In this document: positions 54,736-64,000 of the stretch, piece after piece
Layout: every line of letters starts with the position of its first letter
Position numbering within the stretch: position 1 is the stretch's first letter
From: Micrasema longulum
Lineage: Eukaryota > Arthropoda > Insecta > Trichoptera > Brachycentridae
Direction of reading: 5' to 3'
NCBI GenBank assembly: GCA_022494885.1
Contig: JAGVSM010002364.1
Coordinates: 1-64,000, forward strand
DNA: 64,000 nucleotides
The notes under the pieces: model-generated
Told to the model about the DNA's origin: nothing
The model's database searches: none
Seen by the model: the letters and a program-made list of their open reading frames with translations, nothing else
Program-made: the position numbers and the translations under genes

Positions 54736-56736
54736 ATATGTTAATGCGTATCCTTTTTCTTCTTCCTGTCAATGAGTTTCGTTTACTTGGGGCCATGCTT
54801 TTTTGTTCTCACCCATAAGTCGGACTAGAAAAAAAATATTATTTTTAAATAGCACCTTACCATTGCCTAATTTTCAATTTGACAAGAAGCCCGGCAATTT
54901 GCAAAAATAATAAGTGTACAAAATGTCGAGAAAATATAAAAAAACTTATGGCTTAAATACTTTGTTTGATAATACCCTTTCCACGTAGTGTAACATTGGA
55001 TAAAAAAATCTTATGCTTCGTTTTAAAACTCAAATAATAAAAAAAACTCATTTTGAAAATTGCCATCGGGCAAGAAGCCCGCAAAAGCAAACGTATATAT
55101 GTTCAAGGAGTTAAATAAAAAATCATTGACCTTGATCATGATTGACCTATTTACACTTAATGGTACAAAAGGCATTATATTGGTAATCCTGAAAGAGTCA
55201 TCCGGAAATCAATTTTTAGTGTCTGCTAACCTACTATTGCATTAAGGACAATGCAAAAATTGAATCAAACATTTCCTGAATATGAACTATAAGTTATCGA
55301 AACATTCAATTGACTTCTATCAAACTGTTTATATGAGCGCATATAAAATCGCTTAGAAACACGTAAGTAGTACACGACCTCAAAATCTCATCAGGAATTA
55401 AAATGGACACTTGACAATATATAAATGATATCATGTAAGTAACAATATGCAGTTACAACATGTAATTTGGACAACTCATATAGTTATAACATGTAGTTCA
55501 ATTCAGTGTTTAGTGATTCTAAATAAAACGTCGACGCAGTAACTCTTACTTTTACCCTATTTATTTGCTATGTTATAAATGCACTTTGACTCCCAACATC
55601 GTTTCTTCTGTCAACCTACAACTGAGTAGTAACTCCCGTACATCCACATGTATTTATTTGTACACTCCCATTGCAGCATATTTGGATAATTTTGTCACAA
55701 AGAAGGTAAGGTGTGCAAGAAACAATTAATTAATATTGCATTATAAAGGCACCCTTCCAAAAAATATTTCACGCTTTCAGTGCCAGGAATCAAACTATTA
55801 AGAAGATAAGAGTGATTGATACATATTATAATTTAATTTAAGTATCAAGTAGTGTATATTATATTTAATATAAATAACATATGAGTTAAATTTGTCATTT
55901 GTATTCCGTTACCAGGAAGACATAATATTAACAAAGATGGACAGCAAATCCCCCTGTTATTTTATCTATTATCCGTCCTGTAGCACTGACCATAAGATCC
56001 CACAAATCCGATTTAAAACACCCGGTCGCTGGTAACCTAATAAAATATTCATAGCAAATACAAGACAAACTGAAGCTTATCGTCGTGATACCAGGAAAAC
56101 AGACGATCGAAGGTAAATCCGGGCTCAAATATTTTGTCCATGTTTTGAATACAATATTCGAGTATTTACTTATTTTTTGGTTCTTCTGAAGTTGTCGTGA
56201 CAAAGGTTTACATAAAAATAAATATAAATCTTACGAAGAAATCCATTTTGTTTTGTTTATTTAATATCAAATTAACCATTTTGAAATAAAAAAAACAATA
56301 CATGTCACCGACGGAAATGTGAATTGCTTAAAGAGACAAAGTGTAAATTGTTCAAGGAAGGAAAAAGAAATTGAAATGTTTCTTTTGTTTATTGATATAT
56401 TAATATTTACCGGTTAGGTGCCATAACGCGCAGAGACGCAAGTCTTTTTACGCGCTTTACGCGTCAAGGTCAAGTATTAAGTTACGTAAGGAACGATTTT
56501 AGATTTCGAACAATCGTAGACATCTTTTAAAAGCTTGATAAGACACTAGGACACGAGAAATTATTAAAATTATCGACACGACAGCGATTTTATAGAGAAT
56601 TGCAATGAATTCTGAGTTTCAATAATTACTCTTAAAACTGTCCAAAATCTCGCAATCTGCTGGAAACTGCCATTACTGCTTACCTAGCGGACCAAAAAAA
56701 GGTAAACTCACTAACTAATAGAGAAAGGTACAAAAC
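54736..56736. other. Unassigned AT-rich DNA
   Basis: A partial match to the SINE-A body and tail, too decayed to annotate firmly, lies at about 55650-55800 (GCATATTTGGATAATTTTGT, AGAAGGTAAGGTG, GGCACCCTTCC, AAATATTTCACGC). The rest is unassigned. Confidence 0.35.
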
Positions 56737-56990
56737 ATCGTCATCATCACCATCATTCTCCTTTCCGTACCTGGTGGTGCATACCGCAATGCATTAGTGA
56801 ACCAAATGCAGCTTATTTAACTTATCTGGTACCTGAAGGTAACGTGATCAGTCCCACGCTTATGAAGGCAGTCCAAGAACAACAAAATATTGTAATTTAA
56901 ACAATATTTCACATCCACACTGGTAAAAATTGAACCCCGAACGTGAAAAATGGTAGGCCAACACTTTAACCACTATTTAATGAGTCGGAC
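56737..56990 (-). mobile_element. SINE-A copy, diverged
   Basis: Tail TGGTGGTGCATACCGCAATG, GGTACCTGAAGGTAACGTGA, body AACAATATTTCACATCCAC, and head with box B complement AAAATTGAACCCCGA. More substitutions than the other full-length copies. Confidence 0.8.
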
Positions 56991-57346
56991 TCATCGTCAC
57001 TCAATTTAATTATTCAGGATTTTTACCCCGTAGCAACTATTGAGTCGATGGCGCTCCTCCAGGGTTCTTGTTTTATTGCACAGATTGAACTGCTTTTTTC
57101 GTCCTCATGAACACCGAGAAAGTTACTACTCTTACTTAATAATATGTAAAACTGTTCATATGAGTAAACCTTAGAATTATAAACATTAGTCTCACAGACA
57201 GCGCAAAACATGTAGGTGAACGCTCATAACTTTTATATGGCCAACAAGATCAAATGTTCAGTAAAAAAATACGTTTAATATACATTTTTCTCGGTTTTTT
57301 TTCATTTACTTAACAATAAACAATCATCATTAAAGTTTGAGAATGT
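56991..57346. other. AT-rich stretch, nothing recognised
   Basis: No feature supported. Confidence 0.4.
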
Positions 57347-58175
57347 GTTTTATTTATTAATTTTCTTCTTTAACGCCCAAAAGGCATTTACAAAAAAATA
57401 AAATAAAATACATGCTAACATACTAAATAATAAACACAAAATAAACAGAAAAAATATGTGAAATTAGTTAGAAAGGATATAATAAAAAGTTTTACAAAGT
57501 AAAAAAAAACAATAAAAACAAAGGTATCGAAAAAAAACATTAAGCATATAAACAAAAAAAGCAAAGATATAAGCTTATGGAATAAGTTCTGTCAAGCAAA
57601 CGCGGTAAATAAATTGTTACTGTAAGCAAAAAAGACAAATTAAAATAAATTAATAAACAAGCAAGAATATATAATTTCGCAAAAAAAGAAGAAATAAAAA
57701 GATTTATATATGAAATGCGTATTTTTCCAATACTACAATGCAATTTGATATAATAGTAAAAAATAAAAAACAAGTATAAGGTAATAAAAATAAACAAGTA
57801 AGTATTTTTTTTAATTTATGGAATTGAATTGTCAATAATAGTTTGACGAGCAGCTACAAATAAACTTGATATTGTGGACTTATAAGATAATAAAGAATTG
57901 GACAGAATGTCTGCAGCCGTTCCATAAGTGTTACCTAACCTATGCAGTCTCGGTATCAATGAATGGTTTTGTTGGTTGGAAGAAGTACCGGAGCAATGAA
58001 ACAATAAAGTACTCCTAGTGTTGACAGCAGGTACTCTAAAATTAATCAATTCAAGTATTTTTGGTACGTCAAAAAGAGAGTTTACAATTTTATACAGTTC
58101 AATGAGATCATTAATAGTTCTTCTTCCAGAAAGTGTTGTTAGGTTGAGCAGTTTTAATAAATAGTCATAATTCAC
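57347..58175 (-). pseudogene. LINE-n copy 1: C-terminal domain and 3' UTR, open frame
   Basis: The minus-strand frame (58175-57816, 119 residues) shows LLNLTTLSGRR at 9-19, DLIELYKI at 23-30, INFRVPAVNTRS at 44-55 and LIPRLHRLGN at 73-82, and ends VAARQTIIDNSIP. This is the standard LINE C-terminal order (L.L.sL..RR...Dl..lYKi.n...d.p.lL..i.frvP....R). The 3' UTR continues to about 57347 with CCTTTTGGGCGTTAAAGAAG near its end, a LINE 3' hairpin. 5'-truncated, but the frame is intact. Confidence 0.88.
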
Positions 58176-59094
58176 CTTTATTGTACTTTATATTCTAAAA
58201 TATCAAGAATCATTAATATAATATGTTCATTTAAAAGACAAATGTTTATGAATACTGCAATTTTCTAGTATGCATCTTTATGGATCTAGGGTTTAGGTTT
58301 CAATAAAGATGCATCATTTTACAAAGAAGACAAAATTGTATAACCGTTTCGTTGCATCATAAAATACAGATTATCATTTTGTGACTGGGTTTAAAGTTAC
58401 CAAGAAACTTTTTTTGCATATCCGGTACATCTTTTATTTCTTCCGGTAGCATGTCGTGCTAGAAACTTTTAAAAAGTTTCTTTATTCCCTTAGCTTGTAA
58501 AGCTTTATATCTGCTGAATATCTTGAAAATAAGCTATATCAAAAATATAAAATCTCTACTTCTGCACGTTAATGTATGGACGCTTACGTGCGTTGTAAAA
58601 CTGTATAGTCATGGGGGTGAAATTTCCCATATTCCCCTAGTACAAAATCAAACTGTCGGAAACCGAATATTTGTTCTTTTGTTTTTTATTAGATCGTAGT
58701 TTTGGCATCATCAGATACTAGAATATCATAATAATTTTGCAGCCCTTGAACGTTTGTATTGAATTATAAGCTTTATTATCATTTTCTAAAACAATAATAC
58801 TATCGTTCAGAGACTCAATGGCCGTAATTCACATTTTGTAGTTTTGAGTTATTTATTGATTCGTAATCACCATTCAATGAGTGTATTCAACTTTTGTTTC
58901 GCTACAACCAGAAGGTTGTAAATGAAATATTTACCCATGCAGTAAATTCAAGATTTTAGCCAATAAATTATTAAAATGCGTTTTAAAAAAATGTTTTTAA
59001 TTGGATTAAAACATAAAATAAAAATTATAAAATAACATTAAAATATTTTTTTAATGTTATATTTAGCACCACGCGTTTAATTTTTTTTTTCACT
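58176..59094. other. AT-rich DNA with small inverted repeats
   Basis: AATTTTCTAGTATGCATCTTTATG and nearby AATAAAGATGCATCATTTTAC form short inverted words (about 58270 and 58303). ATAACATTAAA...TTTAATGTTAT at 59033-59060 is a small hairpin. No gene recognised. Confidence 0.35.
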
Positions 59095-59165
59095 AATTAT
59101 AAAAATGGGACTTCACTGGTTTCCCTTGCCGAGGACACTTAACAATGTTTTTTTTCTGAAGAATT
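59095..59165 (-). repeat. LINE-g 3' end, copy 2
   Basis: The reverse strand shows CATTGTTAAGTGTCCTCGGC, AAGGGAAACCAGTGAAGTCC, aligning with 28680-28725. Confidence 0.5.
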
Positions 59166-59994
59166 TTATTTATTAATTTTGAAAAATATGTATTATTCGA
59201 TAAGTAAATTTTATTTTCATTATTCATGACTGTGTTTCAATTCAAACTGCATATACTCAAAAGAAGTATATGCAATTATTTTTCTACGAAAATCAACTAA
59301 AGTGCAGTAAACCTTATGAAATACTGTATTTAAAGCTGTTATAATTACTCAGATTAACTAAAAAAATCGTATTTGCAGAATTAAGTATTATTTATTATTG
59401 CATTTTAAATAGTTTTGGGTCGTTATTTTGCCAGCAGTAACTAATGTGAATTTGAAAAACTTTCTTTTTCTTTTTTTAAAATGATTTAGGTATTTGACAT
59501 GCTTTTTTTATACAATTAATCATTGTCATCATAACTTAAGAATACAATTATAAAAAAAGATTTTTTTTGTCTTTGTCAAGGCGATTTACTTTTTTTTAAA
59601 ATTTTTGAATTTTTCTCGAAAGTGGATTTTTCGAGTAACGTTGGTTTAGAGTTTAAATATTGCACGGCAGTTTATACCACCAACTAGAATTATCCCCAAA
59701 ATAAATGAGTAAATTTTGTTTTTTTTTTTCAAATAATGCCATTTTAATTGTACAGTTTTTTTTAAGAGCTTTTGCTTGCAACAGTCCATGGTTTTAGGAC
59801 TTAATCACTAGGGTAGTTAATTCAGTAGCCATTTACCCGCATAGACCGTGGAACAGAATCAAATATTTACCAGAACAATTACGTTATACCAGTGTAATTT
59901 ATCTCTATGACCAGGCAAATAAGTACACTATTAAATTATATGATTAAAAAATATTTGCACTCCCAGAAAAATACGAAATTTGAAAAATTTAATT
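59166..59994. other. AT-rich stretch, nothing recognised
   Basis: No feature supported. Confidence 0.4.
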
Positions 59995-60375
59995 CCATGT
60001 TATTTGATCATCACTTTGCCCAGGTGGATGAATAATACAGTACTGTGTCTGAATTAGAACTTGTAGCGAGTGCTTTCGACTGGATGGCTGTTTTCTATTG
60101 AAAGTCCTCACTGTGAAAATTGAGTGGAAATAAATCCGTCTGATTTTGTATTTGATGTGTTTTGTTACCATTTTCGTGGTCCTGGGTTTGATTCCTGGCA
60201 GTAGACGTGAAATATTGATTTCAAAGATTTTTTGAACTGTAATATTTCTTTGTTCCTGGACTGGCACCTGAAGTGTAAAACTGATCACTTTAGTTTGCTT
60301 TATCACATGCTCGAGATGCACACCATGTATTCTTTCAATGCAGTGTCCTATGCATCAGGTGTGGACTAGAGTTTG
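59995..60375 (+). mobile_element. SINE-AL copy 6, near full-length
   Basis: 5' extension CCCAGGTGGATGAATAATAC, GAGTGCTTTCGACTGGATGG and GAGTGGAAATAAATCCGTCT. The tRNA-like part has box B CTGGGTTTGATTCCTGG; box A is weak. The SINE-A tail follows (TTCCTGGACTGGCACCTGAA; CAATGCAGTGTCCTATGCAT). Best copy of the long form. Confidence 0.75.
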
Positions 60376-60524
60376 AAGAAGTTGACGATTATTTGCTTTG
60401 TTAGAAAAATATAAGATTTTAAAATAAAATTGAATGGTTTTTGATCATTACAGTACTTTTATTTTAGAAAATTGTTCTAACTAGAATTTTAAAATAGGTT
60501 TGTGATCAAACCCTTCACTGCTAT

Positions 60525-60615
60525 CATACCCTGTCAGCACATAATGACGCAAAGGACACTGCGTCGGTACACCAAACGCAGCGTATCTTGATCATCTATA
60601 TTATGAAGGTAAATT
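60525..60615 (-). mobile_element. SINE-A tail fragment
   Basis: AGGACACTGCGTCGGTACAC and ACGCAGCGTATCTTGATCAT match the SINE-A tail; the head is absent. Confidence 0.7.
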
Positions 60616-60704
60616 TGGTAATGAAATACTTGAGTATTATAACTAAAAAGCAGTATTTTACTCTAAACTTACCTTCACGTAATAAATGATAAAGATTAAT
60701 TGTA

Positions 60705-60935
60705 TTCGGTATACATTCTTCTCATCCCCTCTCCCTCTTTGTAGTAAAGTGTAGATTTTTACTTAAATTCGGGATAAAATTATAAGATTTGTATAATTAC
60801 GTAGAATATGTCCATGTACTTGTAATTTTCTCAAACTGAGCGGTTTTGAGAAAATGCCTAAAGGCAATATGCCCGCCCTTATTTATATATAAATTGTTTT
60901 TTTTATATTATATAGTTTATAATAAATCAAATAAA
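60705..60935 (+). repeat. LINE-m copy 2: 3' UTR only
   Basis: Matches 49735-49920: TCTTTGTAGTAAAGTG, GTCCATGTACTTGTAATTTT, CTCAAACTGAGCGGTTTTGA and AAAGGCAATATGCCCGCCCT. About 20 bp with GTAGGTAGGAAG is deleted. Confidence 0.75.
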
Positions 60936-61317
60936 TACATACATTAATACGAACTGTCAACGTGAGTGCATGTGAGAGTGGGTCGTCACGCAATCACTTA
61001 AAATATATTTATATTTAAATACATTACTCGATCGATCGCCATGGTAATTTTGGATATTTGTATCGTACAGTAATAGTTTATTCTGCAAGTTATTATACTA
61101 GAAACTATTATTCCCTACTTTTTGCATATTAAAAAGAACGGTTAATAATCATTAGTAAAAATACAGTATGTCATTCGTTCCGAAAACACAAAACCTACAT
61201 ATGTATGTAATATTTAAACTGGGTTTTTGCTTATGGATTTCTAGATGTTATGTCATCGCTTACAAAACATATCATTACCGCTCATTGCTATAAATCAAAT
61301 GTTTAAAAATATGTCCC
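60936..61317. other. AT-rich stretch, nothing recognised
   Basis: No feature supported. Confidence 0.4.
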
Positions 61318-62105
61318 ATAACATTTATTTATTTATTAAACTTTTTGTACATAATGTTATTTGTACATTGGCGGGCTTATTGCCAAACAGAAATTTCTTC
61401 CAACCAACCAATAAAATAAAAGTTTTGAATTTAAATTTCAAGTTACAAAACATATCCAATAGAAAATAACGATTAAAAAGCTAAAGATATATAAAAATAG
61501 AAATTTACGTATTTATTATAAAAAAACATTAAATCAAAACTATTACTTAATGGGAAAAGGAAAAAAGAGGGAAAAGAAAAGGAGGAGAGATTAAGGAAGA
61601 GAAAAAAGATTTTCCTTCAGACGTGATTTAAACAGATATAATGAAATAACATCTTTTATGGTGGATGGGAGATGATTCCACAGTCGAGCCGCATGGACAC
61701 TATATGAGTACGAGAGGAAAGGGGAATTGTGGATGGGTATTAAGAGAGTGCCTTGAGTATAAAAACGAAGAGGTAAACCATGAACTGATAAGCTTTGAAA
61801 TTTTTCACGCGGGTATATAGGAGCGTTAGGACTATGAAGTACATTAAGGTGAAGTGAGAAGGAGTAATAGTTTCTCCGCTGACCACTGTGATTTTGAGCC
61901 ATTTCACTTGCCAACGATAATCATAAATGTGGTCATATTTCCTAAGACCAAAAATATACCTTACGCATGTATTCTGAAGTCGTTCAAGTTTATCGAGTTG
62001 CTCACAGCTTAAATCAGTCATGGAAACATCAGCGTAATCTAGAATGGGTAGTAGTAATGCTTGTACAAGGGTGCATTTAGTATTAATGGGTAAAAAAAAT
62101 TGCAA
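61318..62105 (-). pseudogene. LINE-h copy 1: reverse transcriptase C-terminus and 3' UTR
   Basis: Two overlapping minus-strand frames join by one frameshift near 61900. The first (62105-61740) reads ALLLPILDYADVSM and LDKLERLQNTCVRYIFGLRK, then YDHIYDYR.QVKWLK. The second (61914-61591) reads NAPIYPREKFQSLSVHGLPL, then AARLWNHLPSTIKDV and LFKSRLKENLF. Together they give the thumb and C-terminal order of a CR1/Jockey-like LINE. The 3' UTR includes ACAAATAACATTATGTAC and GGCAATAAGCCCGCCAATG on the minus strand. 5'-truncated at about 62105. Confidence 0.88.
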
Positions 62106-62847
62106 CCTTCTAAGTGAGTTGAAACATTACCTCATATTAAACTCGTTTTGTGATTTCTGCCAAAAAACTGCCTTTTTCGTTACGATGGGAGTATAAGCAT
62201 TTATTTATCTTTAATAAAATTCAAAATTACGTCATTTGGTTCAACAAACAAAACGTTTACACATTAATCGATTGGACCCATACACAATGGCCTTTAATCG
62301 AAAACATTTCTTCCAGCCTATACAATACTGTCAATACTTGAATTTGTTTGCTTCCATAAGTGAGGAGTTCATTGCCAAACTACCCTTTGTCATAAATTTT
62401 TACGTCATAGGGATGAATAAATTTGGTGCGGGATTATTGGTAGCGTGGTTTATGTCGAAATACCCATGATAATGTATTCCACATCTGTCCTACAACGGTA
62501 TATTATGGCATATCACTCAACTTAATGTATTGACAAATGTTGTTTACGCGCTATGCGATTTCACATGGGTAAGTTAATAATACACCTTATAATTATTACA
62601 CAGTACTATAAACAAGATTATTATTTACAACAAGATTAAAAGTCCGTGTCTGGGAGCTTATATAATAAATAAGCATATTCCAACAAAAATGAACAGCATT
62701 TATTCTAAATCATGTAATAGTCTACACAAAAACATATGTTTATGTGTACTCTCATAATAAAATTAATTGTACTATTTATAAATTATTAAACACATATGAT
62801 TTTTTTAACTAAAAAGAGAAATACTTGAATTTTTGTTATTTTCTAAA
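62106..62847. other. Unassigned DNA
   Basis: Two overlapping short frames (62150-62341, 62236-62469) have no domain I recognise and are probably chance. Confidence 0.4.
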
Positions 62848-62960
62848 ATATTGAAATTTTCAGACCATTTCCTAAAAGTCATAAATAACTTGTGCTAGAA
62901 AAATGGAAATCGATTTGAATCGGTATAGCGGAATTTTAACCTCGGACCTTCGGTCCGTGT
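62848..62960 (-). mobile_element. SINE-B copy, head missing
   Basis: Body and tail (TTTCAGACCATTTCC; AAATGGAAATCGATTTGAAT) and the box B region (ATTTTAACCTCGGACCTTCG, reverse orientation). The box A half is replaced at about 62958 by a LINE 3' end. Confidence 0.65.
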
Positions 62961-63050
62961 TTATTTATTTATTATTACCCAAAAGGCTTTTACATATACA
63001 GAGGTTACAAACTATTTTCATAACTAAAAATGTAATGATTTTTTTTTTTA
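62958..63050 (-). repeat. Short LINE 3' end
   Basis: GTTTATTTATTTATTATTAC, CCAAAAGGCTTTTACATATA: the reverse strand gives a GCCTTTTGGG-type 3' block and an AATAAATAAAT tail, like the end of LINE-n (GCCTTTTGGGCG). It interrupts SINE-B. Confidence 0.5.
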
Positions 63051-63061
63051 TATAATGTTAA

Positions 63062-63200
63062 ATATAGGCAGAATGGTGAATGTTACCCAGTGTGTAAAAT
63101 GGCCACTTAAACCAGCCATTGACAGGTCATTAGCCCTGTAGATGCCTAGACTTCTATATTACCTTCTCTTAAATGTTTTTCATATCTGTTGTGGTGTGTT
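63062..63200. repeat. FB repeat copy 9, one arm
   Basis: GGCAGAATGGTGAATGTTAC, ACTTAAACCAGCCATTGACA and AGATGCCTAGACTTCTATAT match the right arm of FB. Confidence 0.75.
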
Positions 63201-63281
63201 AATAAAAATGTAATTTAAAATAAACAAAACAAATAAAAACACCAGGTGCTTAATTAATATTTAAACATTTAAAGAATACAA

Positions 63282-63838
63282 CAATATTTTGAGTATCTCC
63301 AAACTTTTGCAGACTGGCTGGGTTTCCTTTCTAAGGAGTTGCTCTTATTCAAATTTGTTACAACAGAGAGAACAAACATTTTTTAGAAGGGAAAATGAAA
63401 GTCTCGGCATTTAGAGAGCTAATGACTTGTTATTGGCTGGTTTAAGTCGTCACTTTACACACTGGAAATCTAGTCAGTCTGAAAGCATTTGGACATACTC
63501 AAAACATTGCTGAATTAACTACCCAGTAGACGAAGAAGTATAAAAATTGTAAAATTGTTTTCAGGCGTTGCCTAGTAGGTGAATTGGTTCAGCCGGATAA
63601 ATCTCACCCACATGATAAAGGTTTCAGTTTTTTTACATAGTAAAACTCAACAGATGGAAGAGTTGAGGAAATGTGGATGTTTAAACGTGGGCAGAATTCG
63701 TGAATGTGAAACAGTGTTTAAAATGGCCACTTAAACCAGCCAATGACATGTCATAAGCCCCGTTAATACTTAGAATACCGTATTCCCTTCTCAAAAATGT
63801 TTTCCGTCTCTTTTGCGTCAAATTGAAATATAAATGTA
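63282..63838. repeat. FB repeat copy 10, longest fold-back copy
   Basis: The left arm starts at TATTTTGAGTATCTCCAAAC and runs through CAACAGAGAGAAC, GGCATTTAGAGAGCTAATGA and CACTTTACACACTGG. The centre holds an inverted tip (AGCATTTGGACATACTCAAA) and CAGGCGTTGCCTAGTAGGTG. The right arm contains CAACAGATGGAAGAGTTGAG, GGCCACTTAAACCAGCCAAT and CCCTTCTCAAAAATG, complementary to the left arm. No open frame. This copy gives the fullest map of the family. Confidence 0.8.
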
Positions 63839-64000
63839 TCTAAAATAAATATGACGCTCCATTGGCCCATTGGGAACATTAATTGTTGGTAAATCGCTTG
63901 TTCCCTTTCGGACCTTAATTAATTCCTCTGAATACAAAAAATATTTTTTATTCCATGAGTATTAAAGGAATTTTTCGAAAAAAAACGTTATCTTTAATGT
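63839..64000. other. AT-rich edge of window
   Basis: No feature supported. Confidence 0.5.

Noticed and set aside
62150..62469. Overlapping frames of 63 and 77 codons
   Set aside because: No motif or family; length is compatible with chance at this base composition.
1..64000. Prokaryotic features such as operons, riboswitches, CRISPR arrays or insertion sequences
   Set aside because: Gene density, tRNA-headed SINEs and LINE remnants mark the window as animal nuclear DNA; no spaced direct-repeat array was seen.

Overview
The window looks like intergenic or intronic DNA from an animal with a large, AT-rich, transposon-filled nuclear genome. An insect or other arthropod is the best guess; the species cannot be named from this sequence. 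There are no operons, ribosome binding sites or long open frames. I found no intact host gene, rRNA, canonical tRNA or CRISPR array. Almost every readable protein fragment is the C-terminal end of a non-LTR retrotransposon (LINE) reverse transcriptase, broken by stops and frameshifts. Family names used here (LINE-a to LINE-s, SINE-A, SINE-AL, SINE-B, FB, K, HHR) are my own labels.

Layout. 0-12 kb: a LINE-a tail, a fold-back (FB) repeat, a SINE-A, a LINE-b tail, a near-palindromic FB copy at 5.9-6.2 kb, a hammerhead-type (HHR) repeat, a LINE-c tail with an internal 436-bp tandem duplication, and a reverse-transcriptase core at 10.6-11.2 kb. 12-24 kb: mostly unassigned AT-rich DNA, with a long hairpin at 14.7 kb, K-type repeats, a promoter-like patch at 16.9 kb, a GC-rich island at 20.5-21.1 kb and two LINE tails. 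24-45 kb: dense nesting of FB, SINE-A, SINE-B, HHR and at least ten LINE fragments, including RNase H-bearing LINE-r pieces. 45-64 kb: SINE-A copies, several minus-strand LINE tails, a 370-bp (TTTTA)n array that is probably a LINE tail, an inverted pair of LINE-m tails, and FB copies at the right edge.

Most notable system: five dispersed copies of one repeat (near 6.3, 25.9, 26.9, 33.2 and 44.0 kb) carry a degenerate hammerhead ribozyme core with a two-base-pair stem III. This is the architecture reported for Penelope-like retroelements. The individual copies are damaged, but each supplies core positions another has lost, and stem I shows a compensatory change between two copies. Second: a multi-copy FB family with long inverted arms. 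Third: a tRNA-headed SINE family in two forms, one with an extra 5' block of about 160 bp, sharing one 3' tail that ends in TGA/ATG triplets.

Nothing indicates that these elements act together now. The nesting gives relative ages: FB is older than the LINE-h copy inside it, LINE-r is older than LINE-s, and a 95-bp tandem duplication copied an already chimeric FB/LINE-r junction. All coordinates at repeat edges are read by eye and may be off by 5-30 bases.
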